DNA of 64,000 nucleotides from Crambe crambe (Eukaryota; Porifera; Demospongiae; Poecilosclerida; Crambeidae), in contig OZ004593.1 in NCBI GenBank assembly GCA_963924555.1, positions 5,576,480 to 5,640,479 on the forward strand, read 5' to 3'. This document shows, in pieces, positions 35,539-47,900 of this stretch. The notes beneath the pieces were generated by a model. The model searched no databases. It was given only the letters and a program-made list of their open reading frames with translations, and was not told the DNA's origin. Within the stretch, counting starts at the first letter, position 1. The number at the start of each line of letters is the position of its first letter. The translations under genes were made by a program, and so were the position numbers.

Positions 35539-36936
35539 TTTTTTTTTTTTTTTTTTTTTTACATATCAATTAATTTTATCACAAAGGCTAGACTAGCTAG
35601 CAACAGTAATAAATATTGGATGAAAAGACAGTTAGATGATACCATCCACCCAGGGAGAGTGAGTTGGAAGGCGGCTAAGCCAAAGGGTGGCATTACCCCT
35701 CCAGAGGGCCACAGATAGTCTCTGGAAAAGATGACGAGTAGTTTCTCCTGGTGATGAACCAGTTCTCTGCCCCAGGAGGCGGCCAATTCTTGAAATGGTA
35801 AGGGCAGCCTCCTCACTCCAGCCTCCCAGCGACTCCACCACAAGGGGGACAAATGACATCCCCACCGCCTGGCATGCTTCTTGGTGTGCTGCTATCTTTC
35901 TCCCCTCACCAACCCTTAAGGCATAGCCTTGATCCTTGGCAGCACCAGACAGAGTGGAGGTTTGCAGAGTGGAGATAACTGTCACGTCCAGGGCAGCTGG
36001 GAGGCCCCTGGACCAGTTTGGGAGGAAGATATCAGCTGGGCGGCTGTTAGTGTCTGGGATGAGGGAAGTGACTCCTTCCTTGGTGCGAGAGCGGCAGACT
36101 GAGCAGCAGAAAAGAGGACATCACGTAGGGCATTATGGCGGTATATCCTGTCTCCGTTTCCTCCACAACCCACTTGGTGGTCCCCGAAGGGATCCATAAT
36201 GCCCTCTTTGGAACATGCTGGGCATCTTGAGTTTCCGCCGAAAACTTCAAGACCAAGCCAGTAGTCCAAACAACAGCGAAACTCCCTGTCATGAAGATGG
36301 AGACCAAGTGCAGGAGCTGGGATAACATTCAACCAATCACCGGCATGAGGGATGGCAGTTGATAAAGCGAGTGCCCGAGACCGGGTATCAGGAGCTAAAT
36401 GCAGCAGAGAATTATATGAAGCCTCATCAATCATGCGTGAAAGTGGTCGCTGTCGAAGGGGGACATCAATTTCCTCCACTGAGGACCAGTCAGGTCTTTC
36501 CGCCGCTAGGGCCAGGTCAGAGACAGCTCTAGATGGGAGGAAAAGAAGGGTTGGTTACAGATTCTGGATATCAGTGCGCGAGACTGGTCCAGTGAGCTGA
36601 CAAAAGCAGCTGGAGCATGAAGGCTAGCAGATCTGATATTAAGTCCCCCCAAGGAGCTAGGTAGCGAGGCCTTTTGCCATGCCCAATTGGACAGGGGACC
36701 ACCAGCTAATTCAAAAAGACACTCTCTCATCATATTATCAAAAGCCATGGTGGCTTGATGAATGTACACTGGAGGGCATGACCTTAAAAGGAAATTGAGC
36801 TTTGGGAGGGCTAGGCACGAACAGAGAAGGGTAGACTGTATCTGAGAGTCTTCGAGATCCCGTAGTTTGGTCACAGCAGACCTTATCTTTTCAACCCGTT
36901 TTGCAGCGATGGATTCACAAAAGCTGGCTGGGCCAA
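35539..36936 (-). pseudogene. 5'-truncated R2-like non-LTR retrotransposon, C-terminal RT plus nuclease
   Basis: On the minus strand, frames at 36936-36506, 36479-35982 and 35985-35632 read in order: an RT thumb-like part (LPKLNFLLRSCPP, LPSSLGGLNIRSA), a zinc knuckle CPACSKEG...GDHQVGC followed by YRHNALRD, and then RPADIFLPN...AALDVTVIST. The RHN plus PD/RPAD...DV pattern is that of restriction-like endonucleases in R2-clade elements. At least two frameshifts separate the pieces, so it is dead. A 22-T run at 35539 is the poly(A) tail. TACAC duplicates (35534-35538, 36937-36941) flank it, and the related copy at about 29340 shows the empty site. Confidence 0.8.
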
Positions 36937-36941
36937 TACAC

Positions 36942-37495
36942 TCCAAAATGCCCCAGGCGTACGTACGTACGTGTCGTGCAATAGTAGCGCCCCTGCGCGT
37001 GCACTTATGCGCATGCTCCAGTTGCAGTTGCTTGATTGATTTCTACATCGCTTTGTATATAGCATGGTGGATAGTAGGGCTAGGCTTATCTAAGTGGATT
37101 GTAGGCACTAGACATATCCAAGTGCTTTGTGGTAAGTACTTAGCTTTCTATGCATGCAGCTGCCTGCCACTTAGCTACATAACACAACAGCAAAGCACAA
37201 ATGAACTATCAGCTCAACATTTCTACAGCCTTTTGGGCAGCAGGCACAAGAGGCTTATCTAAGCGGCTTGTAGGCACTAGGCTTATCCAAGTGCTTTGAG
37301 GTAAGTATGTATGCAGCTGCCTGCCACCACTTACATGACTCTTAGCAATATCAAGCACTGAAGCCTATCAGCTACTTTAATTGCTCACTGTCAAATGCTG
37401 CACATTGCTACAGATACTCAACAGCAAATGAAAATCGTTGAAGAATACTTGCTTGCTCGTTCGCTGTCAACTGAATGTTGAACATTGCCCTAGTC
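36942..37495. repeat. Long repeat, inverted copy of 28667-29340
   Basis: Contains 'aagtgctttgtggtaagta' sub-repeats and ends at 'gaacattgccctagt', the complement of the start of 28667. The ORF at 36867-37262 crosses this border and is not supported. Confidence 0.65.
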
Positions 37496-37526
37496 ATTTC
37501 CAGTCCATTCTGGAACCTCTATAGTC

Positions 37527-38495
37527 TATGACTCAATCCACCAAGAGAGTGCTCTTTATGTTATCAGCATTATGGTTTCAAGAAATATAAGTATGAAATA
37601 TGCTAGCATAATAAGCATCCAACAGATTGCTTAATCCCTTGTTGTGCATGTGCAGCAAGGGTAGTGGTACAGCAACTGGGACCAGTCTGTTGACTACCTT
37701 TTCAAGACCAAACGAATTATAGATCACACCCCAGGGCCCAATAGATATGTTGAATTTAGTTTGTCATTTTATAGTCTCTTGTTTTCAGTTCACTGTAAAA
37801 AAAAAACAAGAGTGTGTACTTTATAACCAAAGGATGACAGTATAGGTATGCAGTTCATACCTTAATTACTATTTACAGAGTATTCTTTAGATATGCGAAA
37901 CACACTTTCATTTTTGAAATAGTTATTACTCACTACGTTACACCAAGAATATCTGCTATTGCAGACAACAAGAAGATGGGAAGATGGTGTAGTGTGATGG
38001 ATGTGATCAGTGGTTCCACGAAGAATTCCAAATAACATATCTGATATAGAGTGGTCTTGTCCTAGCTAGCTACATAAGTTTATGTTTTATAGCATGCAGT
38101 TATATACCTTTCTAGGAAAAAATAACTTCTTTAGCCATCTCGTGAACTTTGTTAATAATTTTTATCACCTACAGAAGAATATACGTAGCTAGTTTCCTTT
38201 AAGTTAGCTGTATCTGCTTATAGCTTGTACATTAATTTGCTTCACAGTCATACCTTTGGGGTCAGATTATAATAGCTAGCTGCGTACGTATTACCCTTGC
38301 ATACGTCTTCTTGTAACCATGAAGACTGTCAATTCCATGCATGAATTTGTTAAAGAATGGACTACTTTTCTCTTGTAGTTTGGTCACTCTCATTCTAAAG
38401 TGTATTCTAAAGATATATATTAAGAAATAATGGCTGAATCAACTGCAACTTTGCCTTACCTTTTTACTCTCACCACTAAGATGTCTGAGATCTCC
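37527..38495 (+). repeat. Segmental duplication upstream of unit 3
   Basis: About 950 nt from 'caccaagagagtgctcttta' onward match 45126-46035 with few changes. Both copies lie upstream of an E2 exon, so they belong to the duplicated gene unit (intron 1 in unit 4). A shorter match starts near 53890, upstream of E2 in unit 5. Confidence 0.8.
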
Positions 38496-38540
38496 GTGTG
38501 GAACATATACATAGACAGGGGCAGAAACACCACAACAAAA

Positions 38541-38542
38541 GT

Positions 38543-38573
<31 letters not shown>

Positions 38574-38664
38574 GGGGGGGGGCTGGTGGCACATACCACA
38601 ATGTACTAATAAAAATCAATTATCAACTGTCAAAAAGTGGCCCCCCCCCCCCCCCCCCCCCCCC
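38541..38664 (+). repeat. (GT)n-G26 facing C24
   Basis: A GT run passes into 26 G (38557-38582). After 58 nt comes a run of 24 C (38641-38664). The two can pair as a long GC hairpin. Confidence 0.9.
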
Positions 38665-38815
38665 AGTATCTCTGCCACTGATAGACCATTTCCTTATACA
38701 TAGACATTTTTCTGAGAGACTTTTTTGAAGAATGGTCACAGGTGTGATTGTTAAAGGAAGTATACACTGAGTTCACACTGACATTATAATTGGTTGTTGA
38801 TTATAATTATTATAG

Positions 38816-40902
38816 GGATACATGTTCAAGAGTGTACTCTTTTTGCTTCTTCCTCTCGTCTCATCTCAAGGTATGTCACTGTGTGAGCACATACTTATTT
38901 CCCCAGGCTGAGTCCTTTACCTGGACTTGCTGATGACTTCACTAGTCTGACTTGAGTCCAGCCTTGGTCAGGCTTCACTGTAAAATTTGATGAAATTTTA
39001 GTGGAAATGGATGACTGGTGTGTGCAGTCATGTGATTATCATGTGATTATCATGATGATTGTCATGATGATTAGGCTTAGCACACATAGTGTGGTAATAG
39101 GTACTTGGTTTACTTATTCCACACTGGGGAGTTGGTGGCTGAAGAGTTAACCCTAACATTGTATGCATACTGTATAGTGGGAAATTTGGAATAAAATTTC
39201 GAAGTGTGAATAGGTCTTGGCACATTATGTATGCTATTCTTGTATGCTCTGTTATTATGCTCATGTGCAATGTCATTATGCTGCACTGGTATTATTGACC
39301 TTTCACCTCAGTAATCTGACCCTGGGTTTGTGATAATTGTGTTCATGGCTTGTGAATCAGCTGATACTGAAAGAGCTTTCTTTTTCAATGCTAAAAAGAC
39401 AGTTTACTGATAAACTGCTCACTGCAAGACTGTAGAATTGAGTGTCATGCTAATTAAGCATATGTGCTGATTATGCTTGCCTTACAACAATGTTTGTATG
39501 CTCAAAATTATGCTGGCATAATGTGCCAAGGCAAGGCCTAAGTATGAACCATGTTTTTGTGAATCCGTATCATTTCGTGGTGATCATAGAGTTGGCTTGC
39601 ATTCTTTTAAAAAATTTTCTCCCAACATTCTGTTTAGTCTATCCTGAATGCTACACATTTCTCACTGGTACATCAGTGAATGGATCATCTCCTACTGGAA
39701 ACTGTTCTAGACTGCAGAATGATAGCACAATGACAACCTGTTTTCAACCGCCAAACTCTGGTGTTCTGTTTGATGGGCGTGTCCCCACACTCACTGGACT
39801 AGATGGTGACATGTGGGCAAGTCAACTACTCACTATAAACACAATGGAATCCTTGAATAATATCATCTTTGACTTCACTGATATACCAGGCTATGTTGGG
39901 ATACAGAGAGTTGAGGTGGTGATGTTCAACTGTCCACAGCGGGGGATAGCATCTACTGCCATCCAACTCTCTGGGGCCACTGCTAGAGGTCAGCCCTTCA
40001 ACGCTTTTGCTTCAACCTCTGTTAGTTCTCTCACCTCCTGTGAGTCTCTTGTTAGAGTGTGTTTATCAGGCCCTGTATCTCGACAACTAATTGGTCTACA
40101 ATTCATCCTTGACCAGGACTCCGACTGGGTGCACCTTGCTGAGGTGACCTTCTATCCCAGTAGTTCCACCTGTTCACCAAACATCATCCTAACACCACCA
40201 CCTACAACACCACCAGATACAACACCACCACCAGATACAATGCCACCAACTACAACGTCACCAACTACGACTGTGAATAGTAAGTGCATGTGTGTTAGTG
40301 TATGATGGTAGTTGTGGACCTTCACTTTCTGAATCACTAGGGTGAGGCTAGCCTCACTAGTACAAAATTTGAGGGATGAAAAAACCATGCAGACTGCTTT
40401 TATTTTCTACATAGCTGTCTTGCTTGATATATTACACTTCACTTATAATGTTACACTAGCTATGTAGCTGTATAGCTATGGCTGGTATTTCCTATTCAGT
40501 TTGTACGTATGAAGACTGTCACTAGCTCCTAATTAATGATTATCACTTTATACTGTAGACTCTGTCCCTACTACAAGTTCCTCCCTATCTGATGTCTGTC
40601 CCCCGACTCCTTCCTGTTCCATTACTCCAGCCATCTTGTCAGCTATCATTGCAGTTATTGTCACAGCTCTACTGGCCACAGTCATCTTTGTGGTGGTGCA
40701 GGTTGTCATCTGCAAGTTCCATCCAAAGTTCAGACCTGGAGGGAGAGCCTCAGCAGGAGGGGAGGGGCAGGAGTATGAGCAGGTCAATGTGGAAGGTGTA
40801 GCTGTGAGGGGTGGCAATGATGCTATGTACATGGAGGTTGGAGAGCAAAGAGGTAACACCATTGAACTCAAGGAGAATGAAGCATATGGCACTTACACTT
40901 AG
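38816..40902 (+). CDS. Receptor-like type I membrane protein, unit 3 (344 aa from Met at 38822)
   Basis: Exons seen are 38816-38870 (GYMFKSVLFLLLPLVSSQ), 39638-40279 and 40559-40902, phases 1 and 1. I cannot find the conserved promoter and E1 upstream; the region is filled with repeats, so E1 may be lost or far away. Translation could start at the ATG at 38822, which still gives a good signal peptide. The ectodomain belongs to the second subtype (SRLQNDSTMTTCFQPPNSGV, also in units 5 and 7) and has six cysteines. The stalk is TTPPDTTPPPDTMPPTTTSP. The helix and tail (YEQV, YMEV, AYGTYT) are standard, with a three-residue deletion in the juxtamembrane GGRASAGGEG. Introns and 3' flank are very close to unit 6, so the two separated recently or were homogenised by gene conversion. 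Confidence 0.75.
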
Positions 40903-41824
40903 TTATCTTGTGTGTCGATTTTTACAAGTTGGATATTGATAGCTAGCTAGATCTGTAGCTAACAAGACTACTATTAGCAGCTATCCACACACATACGTAC
41001 ATACACAATACTTGTTCTAATGCTATGATATTTAACTAACAAGATCAGTCATGTCAGTGTTGAATTTTGTGTTATGGTCAAATAGATGAAGACACATCGT
41101 ATATACTGCTAGCGAGCTAACTATAATATAGCTGGCTGTGTGCCCATATTTTTTGGTTTTCGGTATTTTCATTCCTGCAGGCGCTATTCATAGATGTGCT
41201 ATCTTTTTCGAATTCTCTCCTTTTCCAATATCATTATCCTATGATCAGTTGTCATCACACAGCCCTGCTGGCCACAGTTGTCTTTTTACTGGTGTAGATT
41301 GCTATCTGCAAATGCCATACAAAGTCCAGTCCTGGAGGAACTGGGAAAAGAGGACGGGAGAGGGAGGAGGAGGAGGAGGTGTACATGAAGAGATGGGTGC
41401 ATGGGGATGAGGGAAGTGTGGTTGTGATTATTGGTAGTAATAATCCCACGTATATGGAAATTGGAGATGAGGAGATACGATTGAACTAAGTGAGAATAAG
41501 GCCTTTCATGGAAAAATAATGTTTTGGACTAGCTATTGATCATTAATTTTGTAAGCTAGCTACTATTCAGTTTCAATAGCTGAGCCTAGGCCACTAGCTC
41601 ATGTTTAGCTATAATTTTAAGGCTTCTTTTTTATTAGCATAGCTACATGACAGGAAACAGGATTCCCTTGTAACAATTAATTTTGCTCCATAAATCTCTC
41701 TAGCTCTTTAGCTAGAGCCCCCAGTCACTATCCCTATGGGGATCTAGGAATGGAGGCCCCCTATCACTTTGACCATAGATATCTATGCTTTGACACAGGA
41801 AACAATCTGCATGTTTTTATTTTT
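40903..41824 (+). other. Unit 3 to unit 4 spacer
   Basis: 3' flank shared with units 4, 5 and 6, then the degenerate TM-tail cassette (41181-41490), then a common spacer ('gggatctaggaatggaggcc') also after unit 6. Confidence 0.55.
41181..41490 (+). pseudogene. Degenerate second TM-tail exon (after unit 3)
   Basis: Preceded by a good acceptor (tttcattcctgcag). A frame reads TALLATVVFLLV, stop, IAICKCHTKSSPGGTG, EEEEEVY, then NNPTYMEIGDE. It is clearly homologous to E4, but with a TAG inside the helix and a shifted N-terminal part. Related cassettes follow units 5 and 6. Confidence 0.7.
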
Positions 41825-41900
41825 GGGTGTGGCTTATGATTTATGGCTTATGCGTGTGCTGCAACAAGTATCTGTGACGTGCATAGCTAACTTCTTCAAG
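41825..41900 (+). promoter_or_regulatory. Promoter region of unit 4
   Basis: GGGTGTGGCTTATG lies at 41825-41838. TGTGACGTGCATAGC (here with a 3-nt insertion before CTTCTTCAAG) follows, adjoining the ATG at 41901. Confidence 0.6.
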
Positions 41901-44900
41901 ATGCCAACCGTTCATGAGGTAAGCTAAGTCTACAAGTCAAGATTATTAACTTACTAGGATGTTGGGCTGACATTCTCTAGCGGAACTAGAAAAGCACTGC
42001 ATTGGGGGGTGGTTTAGTCAATGTATTGCCATGGACATGGTGCTTAATATTGTGAGTATTTGAGTTAGCTGCCACTTAGTGAGGTGCAAAGCAAGCACAC
42101 TCATTTTTTTACGTTAGTGGGGAAAAACTGACCAGTTAAGCACAGTAGCTAGACTAGCTAGTTGGACTAGCTGGCATCAGTATCAGTTCTTTTGATCAGA
42201 TCTGGTAGCTATAGCAAGAAGATATTTGGATTGATCGCTGCTTTAAAATGCTTGCATGTTCAGGCTCTTACCTGGGGGGCCTGGGATGCCAAATGCTTCA
42301 CTCTGACTCTGAGAGCTAATACTTTGTTTATCATGTTGTGGCTGATGTGTAGGTACATTATCTGTGTGTATTTTAATGGTTCAATTTATACATTGTATTA
42401 GCATAAGTGGTTTGTTTATTTCTACTGAGTCACGTATATAATTGTGGGGGATCTCTCACAAGAAACAATTATGTGCACTGAAAGAGCTCAATCAAATCTT
42501 CATAATTATGGGCCTCACTATTCTACGGAACGGAATGGAACTGAATGGAACGGAACGGAACAGAAAGGTTCCAGGACTCCATTCATGGAACAGAATTTTC
42601 ACTGTGCACGCGTATGCGCATGTGCAGTATGAATTTAAAAGTTTGGGGTCTCTAGGATGGTGAAAGTGTGTAATGCACTGTCATAGCTGATCTTCTCTTT
42701 CTCTCTGAGATAAACAAATACAGTAGCTGTAGTTGGAGTAGCTGGCATCTCAATGAGATTTTTAGATTGATTGCTGCCTTAAAATGCTCAGCCTCATGAC
42801 CAGGCTCTTCTCCGTGAAGCCTGGGCATGGCCCTCCCCCTAAATCTTTCATATAAACTTTGTGTATATTTTTAATGATTCAATTAAACATATACAGCTTT
42901 AAAACAAATGTGTAAAAACAACCCATTTTAGTTATTTGAGTTGTAATTTGCAACTCAGATAACCTAAAAATGAGTTCTTTTTACATGTTTGTTTTTATAG
43001 TGTGCATAAACCTTTAGCTATTTCTATACTGAGCTACATATAATTGGGGAGGATCTCTCACTAGGAACAACCATTACTTGAGACTGTGCAAGGACAATTC
43101 TTCATTTCTGGGAAGAATTGTTGAAACTCAAACAAACCCCTCCAGTATTTTAACAAGAATTCCAAATTTTGGTGGGCACAAGAGACCAACTAGAATCATA
43201 CACAAAGAGTCAGTCACAAAGCCAAAGACAACAGACTCAATTGCACACACAATGATTATAGGGATTACTGTAATTGGGGAAATTTTCAGTATAGGCACAA
43301 CAGAGACTGACTAGAATTGAGTCAGTCACAAAAACAACCACAAGGCCACAATTACAATAACTGGCCACAAGAATGAATTGCACACACATTGCAATATTCT
43401 AACTATATATATTTTTAATGATTACAGTGGAACCTTGGATACACACATGGGACCCATCCTTTTCTCCTTTGTAAAGAGCCTCTTTTGGAGGTTATTTTGT
43501 ATAGAGTGTATGTAATAGTTAGAACACGGTAGTCTGGTGATTATGGCCAAATAAACACCAGGACTACCGTGTTCTAACTGTTATATATCCCCAGGGCGCA
43601 AAATTTCATTGGTCGGTCTGTAGCTAGAGCGTACGTAGTTACCCCTTAGTTACGAAACAAAACGAAAACTCCTGCCATGGCTTGTCCCTGTCCTGTGATG
43701 TGCCATTGTTCAGACGCCAACTCTAGCCTCGTGCTCTCAAGCAAGACTACGAACTACGAGGCTCCTCCCATGCCCACCACACCCAGCTATTAACGAGTTC
43801 CTCCACCCACGTTTTGTGTTTGCTAGCGACAGCGAAGCTAGCGGAAGGTATGACGCCAAATACCAATGGGCCTTAGAAATAATTTCTTCTTGTGGAAAAT
43901 TGCAAAAAAAATGAAGTTTCCTTGTGACCCAGCACCAGATGACTTCTTCATTTTCCAACAATCAGCTATAAACTACCCAGAGACAGACATAGATTCTAGT
44001 TAATGACAATGTTATAGACTGATCGTTAACTTCATAATCATCTTCTTCCAACAGTCAGCTATAAACTACCAACATAATACAGAGACAGAAATAAACTCTT
44101 TAGTAATAGCTAGGTAATGACAATGTTATCTGATCATTATCTCATAGATTATCTTCATTATCATCTTCTTCCAACAGTCAGCTTCAGAAAACCTAAAACT
44201 GTTGTTATTCATAGCCTGGGGAACAGTGCGTTTATGAGTCATAAACGCACTTTACCCTAAGGGAGGGAATTTATGACAGTAAGAGCACTTTTCTCTATGG
44301 GAGTAAATGTATTAGGTGGGATATATATAATGGTATATACTTTTAGATTGTTCTTCGTTGAGAGGTTTGTCCTCTTTCAGATGAGGTTGCAACTTCCATT
44401 GTGTTCCTATTTGTGGTCAGGGATTTTGGACTGGGAGGGAAACTAGAAACTCCGAAACAGAGGACCTTTCCAATTCTTGTTGGACATGGCCACATAATTA
44501 TATTCCTTCTAGTAGATCAACTACGCTATATACACATGCACATGGATGAAAGTAGTCCTTGATCTATTATGCTTTAGATTGTTCATTGTTGAGAACTTAT
44601 TGAAGTTACCACTGTATTCCTATTTGTGGTCAGGGATTTTCTCACAACTATGGGTTGGCTGGCGCCTGGGAGGAAAACTAGAAACTTGGAAACAGAGAAC
44701 TTTTCAATCTTGTACTTAGCTACCACATAAAAATCTTTCTAACTAGTACTACACTACAGCCAACATGTTAAAGTTAGTGATCCTTACCAAATTTGGAGCA
44801 GGTAGGTTAGTGCTCTCCCTAGTAATTTTGCTTCAACCAGACACTTCACAGCGGGGCATTGAACTCAATGAGCTCTAGTTTCTTTGTGAAGCACAGACCA

Positions 44901-47900
44901 ATTGAGGGCCACTAAAACTTGCTTTCATGTGCATGTGTATAATAGAAATTAATACGTGCATTTAAATATTTTAATGGCAGGATTGAATTAACCAATGCCT
45001 TGGAGGCGGAGCCAGCAACACTATAAAAAGAAATGTGTAAAAACAACCCATTTTTGAGTTCCAATTTGCAACTCAAATGGGTTATTTTTACATGCTTATT
45101 TTTACAGTGAAGAAAAATATGCACTCAATCCACCAAGAGAGTGCTCTTTATGTTATCAGCATTATGGTTTCAAGAAAACGTATATAGTATGAAATATGCT
45201 AGCATAATAAGCATCCAACAGATTGCTTAATCCCTTGTTGTGCATGTGCAGCAAGGGTAGTGGTACAGCAACTGGGACCAGTCTGTTGACTACCTTTTCT
45301 AGACCAAACGAATTATAGATCACACCCCAGGGCCCACTAGATATGTTGAATTTAGTTTGTCATTTTATAGTCTCTTGTTTTCGGTTCACTGTAAAAACAA
45401 GAGTGTGTACTTTATAACCAAAGGATGTTCCCTGTAAACAGTATAGGTATGCAGTTCATACCTTAATTACTATTTACAGAGAGTATTCTTTAGATATGCG
45501 AAACACACTTTCATTTTGAAATAGTTATTACTCACTATGTTACACCAAAAATATCTGCTACTGCAGACAACAAGAAGATGGGTGTAGTGTGATGGATGTG
45601 ATCAGTGGTTCCATGAAGAATTCCAAATAACATATCTGATATAGAGTGGTCTTGTCCTAGCTAGCTACATAAGTTTATGTTTTATAGCATGCAGTTATAT
45701 ATATACCTTTCTAGGAAAGAATAACTTAACTTTAGCTAGCTTCCTTTAAGTTAGCTGTATATCTGCTTATAGCTTGTACATTAATTTGCTTCACAGTCAT
45801 ACCTTTGGGGTCAGATTATAATAGCTAGCTGCGTACGTATTACCCTTGCATACGTCTTCTTCTAACCATGAAGACTGTCGATTCCATAATTTTGTTAAAG
45901 AATGGACTACTTTTATCTTATAGTTCGGTCACTCTCATTCTAAAGTGTATTCCAGAGATGCATATTAAGAAATAATGGCTGAATCAACTGCAACTTTGCC
46001 TTACTTTTTTTACTCTCACCACTAAGATGTCTGTGACCAGCTTCAGGCAAATCCAACAATTAAAATGTGCTAATCTTCATTCTATAACTGAAGTTTCTAT
46101 GCCACCCTTCACATAATAATTCTTATCAACCAAAGCACCTCGTTTTCAGGGTGCATGCAGCCCCTTCAAATACTCACTGAATGCGTCCAGATGATGCAGC
46201 TGCAGGAGTGATGCAACATATGTGCATGAGCTTCTGCCCCGTTATGTAACGGGGCAGAAGTTCAGCATCCGTGTGGAACATATACATAGACCATTTCCTT
46301 ATACATAGACATTTTTCTGAGAGACTTTTTTGAAGAATGGTCACAGGTGTGATTGTTAAAAGGAAGTATGCACTGAGTTCACACTGACATTATAATTGGA
46401 TTGTTATGTTGTTGATTATAATTATTATAGGGATACATGTTCAAGAGTGTACTCTTTTTGAGTATCTTTCTTCTTCCTCTTGTCTCATCTCAAGGTATGT
46501 CACTGTGTGAGCACATACTTATTTCCTCAGGCTGAGTCCTTTACCTGGACTTGCTGATGACTTCACTAGTCTGGCTTGAGTCCAGCCTTGGCTTTTACTA
46601 GTCAGGCTTCACTGTAAAGTTTGATATTAATTCTTAAATTTTAGTGGAAATGGATGACTGGTGTGTGCAGTCATGTGATTATCATGATGATTAGCGCTAG
46701 CTAGCACACAGTGTGGTGAGTAGTGTTACCAGGTCCCATGTAATAGGTTACTTATTCCACACTGGGGAGTTGGCTGAAGAATTGACCCTAACATTGTATG
46801 CATACTGTATAGTGCGAAATTTGGAATAAATTTTTTGTGGTTTCAAAGTGTGAATAGGCAGGCCTTGGACACATTATGCTCAAAAAAAAAAAGTTACCGT
46901 ATAGCCGGAAATATTGACGGGAATTATATTATACGATTTCCTCATAAAAATACCAATGACGGTATTTAATTTGACGGAATCTGAAATCGCGCAAATAAAT
47001 AATGCGCGTGCATGCGAGCTGTGTACAGCTAGCTAGCTAGCTATAATATAGCTACCATCAATTTAGCATGAGTTCGCCATCACGTCTACAAAAGCGTATG
47101 GATTCCAATTCTTGGGGAAGGACTAGAGTGTAGGCGATTGTTGGACACATCCCTCAAAGAATTTCAGCCGCTTGTTCTCTCTTTCTTTATAATGATGGAT
47201 GACTCTTCAATTTGTTGCGCTATCACAAGTTCAATGTGCTACTCCTCCAGGGAGGCCTATATGTTTCTTTGACTTTCTCTCCAGCAGTGGTGTACAATAA
47301 ATCGTATCGCGAACTTAATTAAACTGCGCGACTTTTCAACGGTTTTATTTTTGGCGATTAAATTTTGATGCTTAAACCGCCAAAGCATCAAATTAAATCT
47401 TTGTCAATATTTCTGGCTATACAGTATTATGCTACTGCGGTTTTAGGGAATCTTGAAATGCTGGTCGCCATCGTCAAGCGACAACTGTGAGCTACGCATA
47501 TGTGTAGTGTCAGATTTTGGCTTATTGCACATGAGCAATGACGTTTAGGCATAGATACTATGGTTTAGGCATGCCCAGTACACAGTTGTCGCTTGACAGT
47601 GTTTCAAGATTCTCACTTGATGCCTCGGCACATAAGACTTGATATGGACCAAGCATTTATTTTCTAGACATTCTACTGATGAAATTCAGTTTTTTTGCAG
47701 GTAGATACAGAAGCTATACAGAAGACTAAAGATTCATGTTATTATTGTATTAAAACTATCAATGATTCTGTCAATAACTTTCTATGCTAGCTAGCAATAG
47801 AGACTTTGCTCTTCCTGCAGTCATGGCTTTGTGGCTCTCTTGCTGCTACCTCAAATGAACTGTGTAATAACTGGCTTACTTTGTAGCCTCTGCTCTCACG

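Larger units (their letters stand above)
41919..46430 (+). other. Intron 1 of unit 4
   Basis: 41919-42660 is the common intron-1 sequence. It holds a 'ggaacggaatggaac' run (42535-42570), a hairpin at 43517-43579, duplicated 'gatttt...gggaggaaaactagaaac' blocks near 44400 and 44640 (again near 53480 and 57390), and the segmental copy 45126-46035. No gene is seen. Confidence 0.5.

Noticed and set aside
35936..36600. Plus-strand ORFs at 35936 and 36352
   Set aside because: Antisense of the R2-like element; no family features on this strand.
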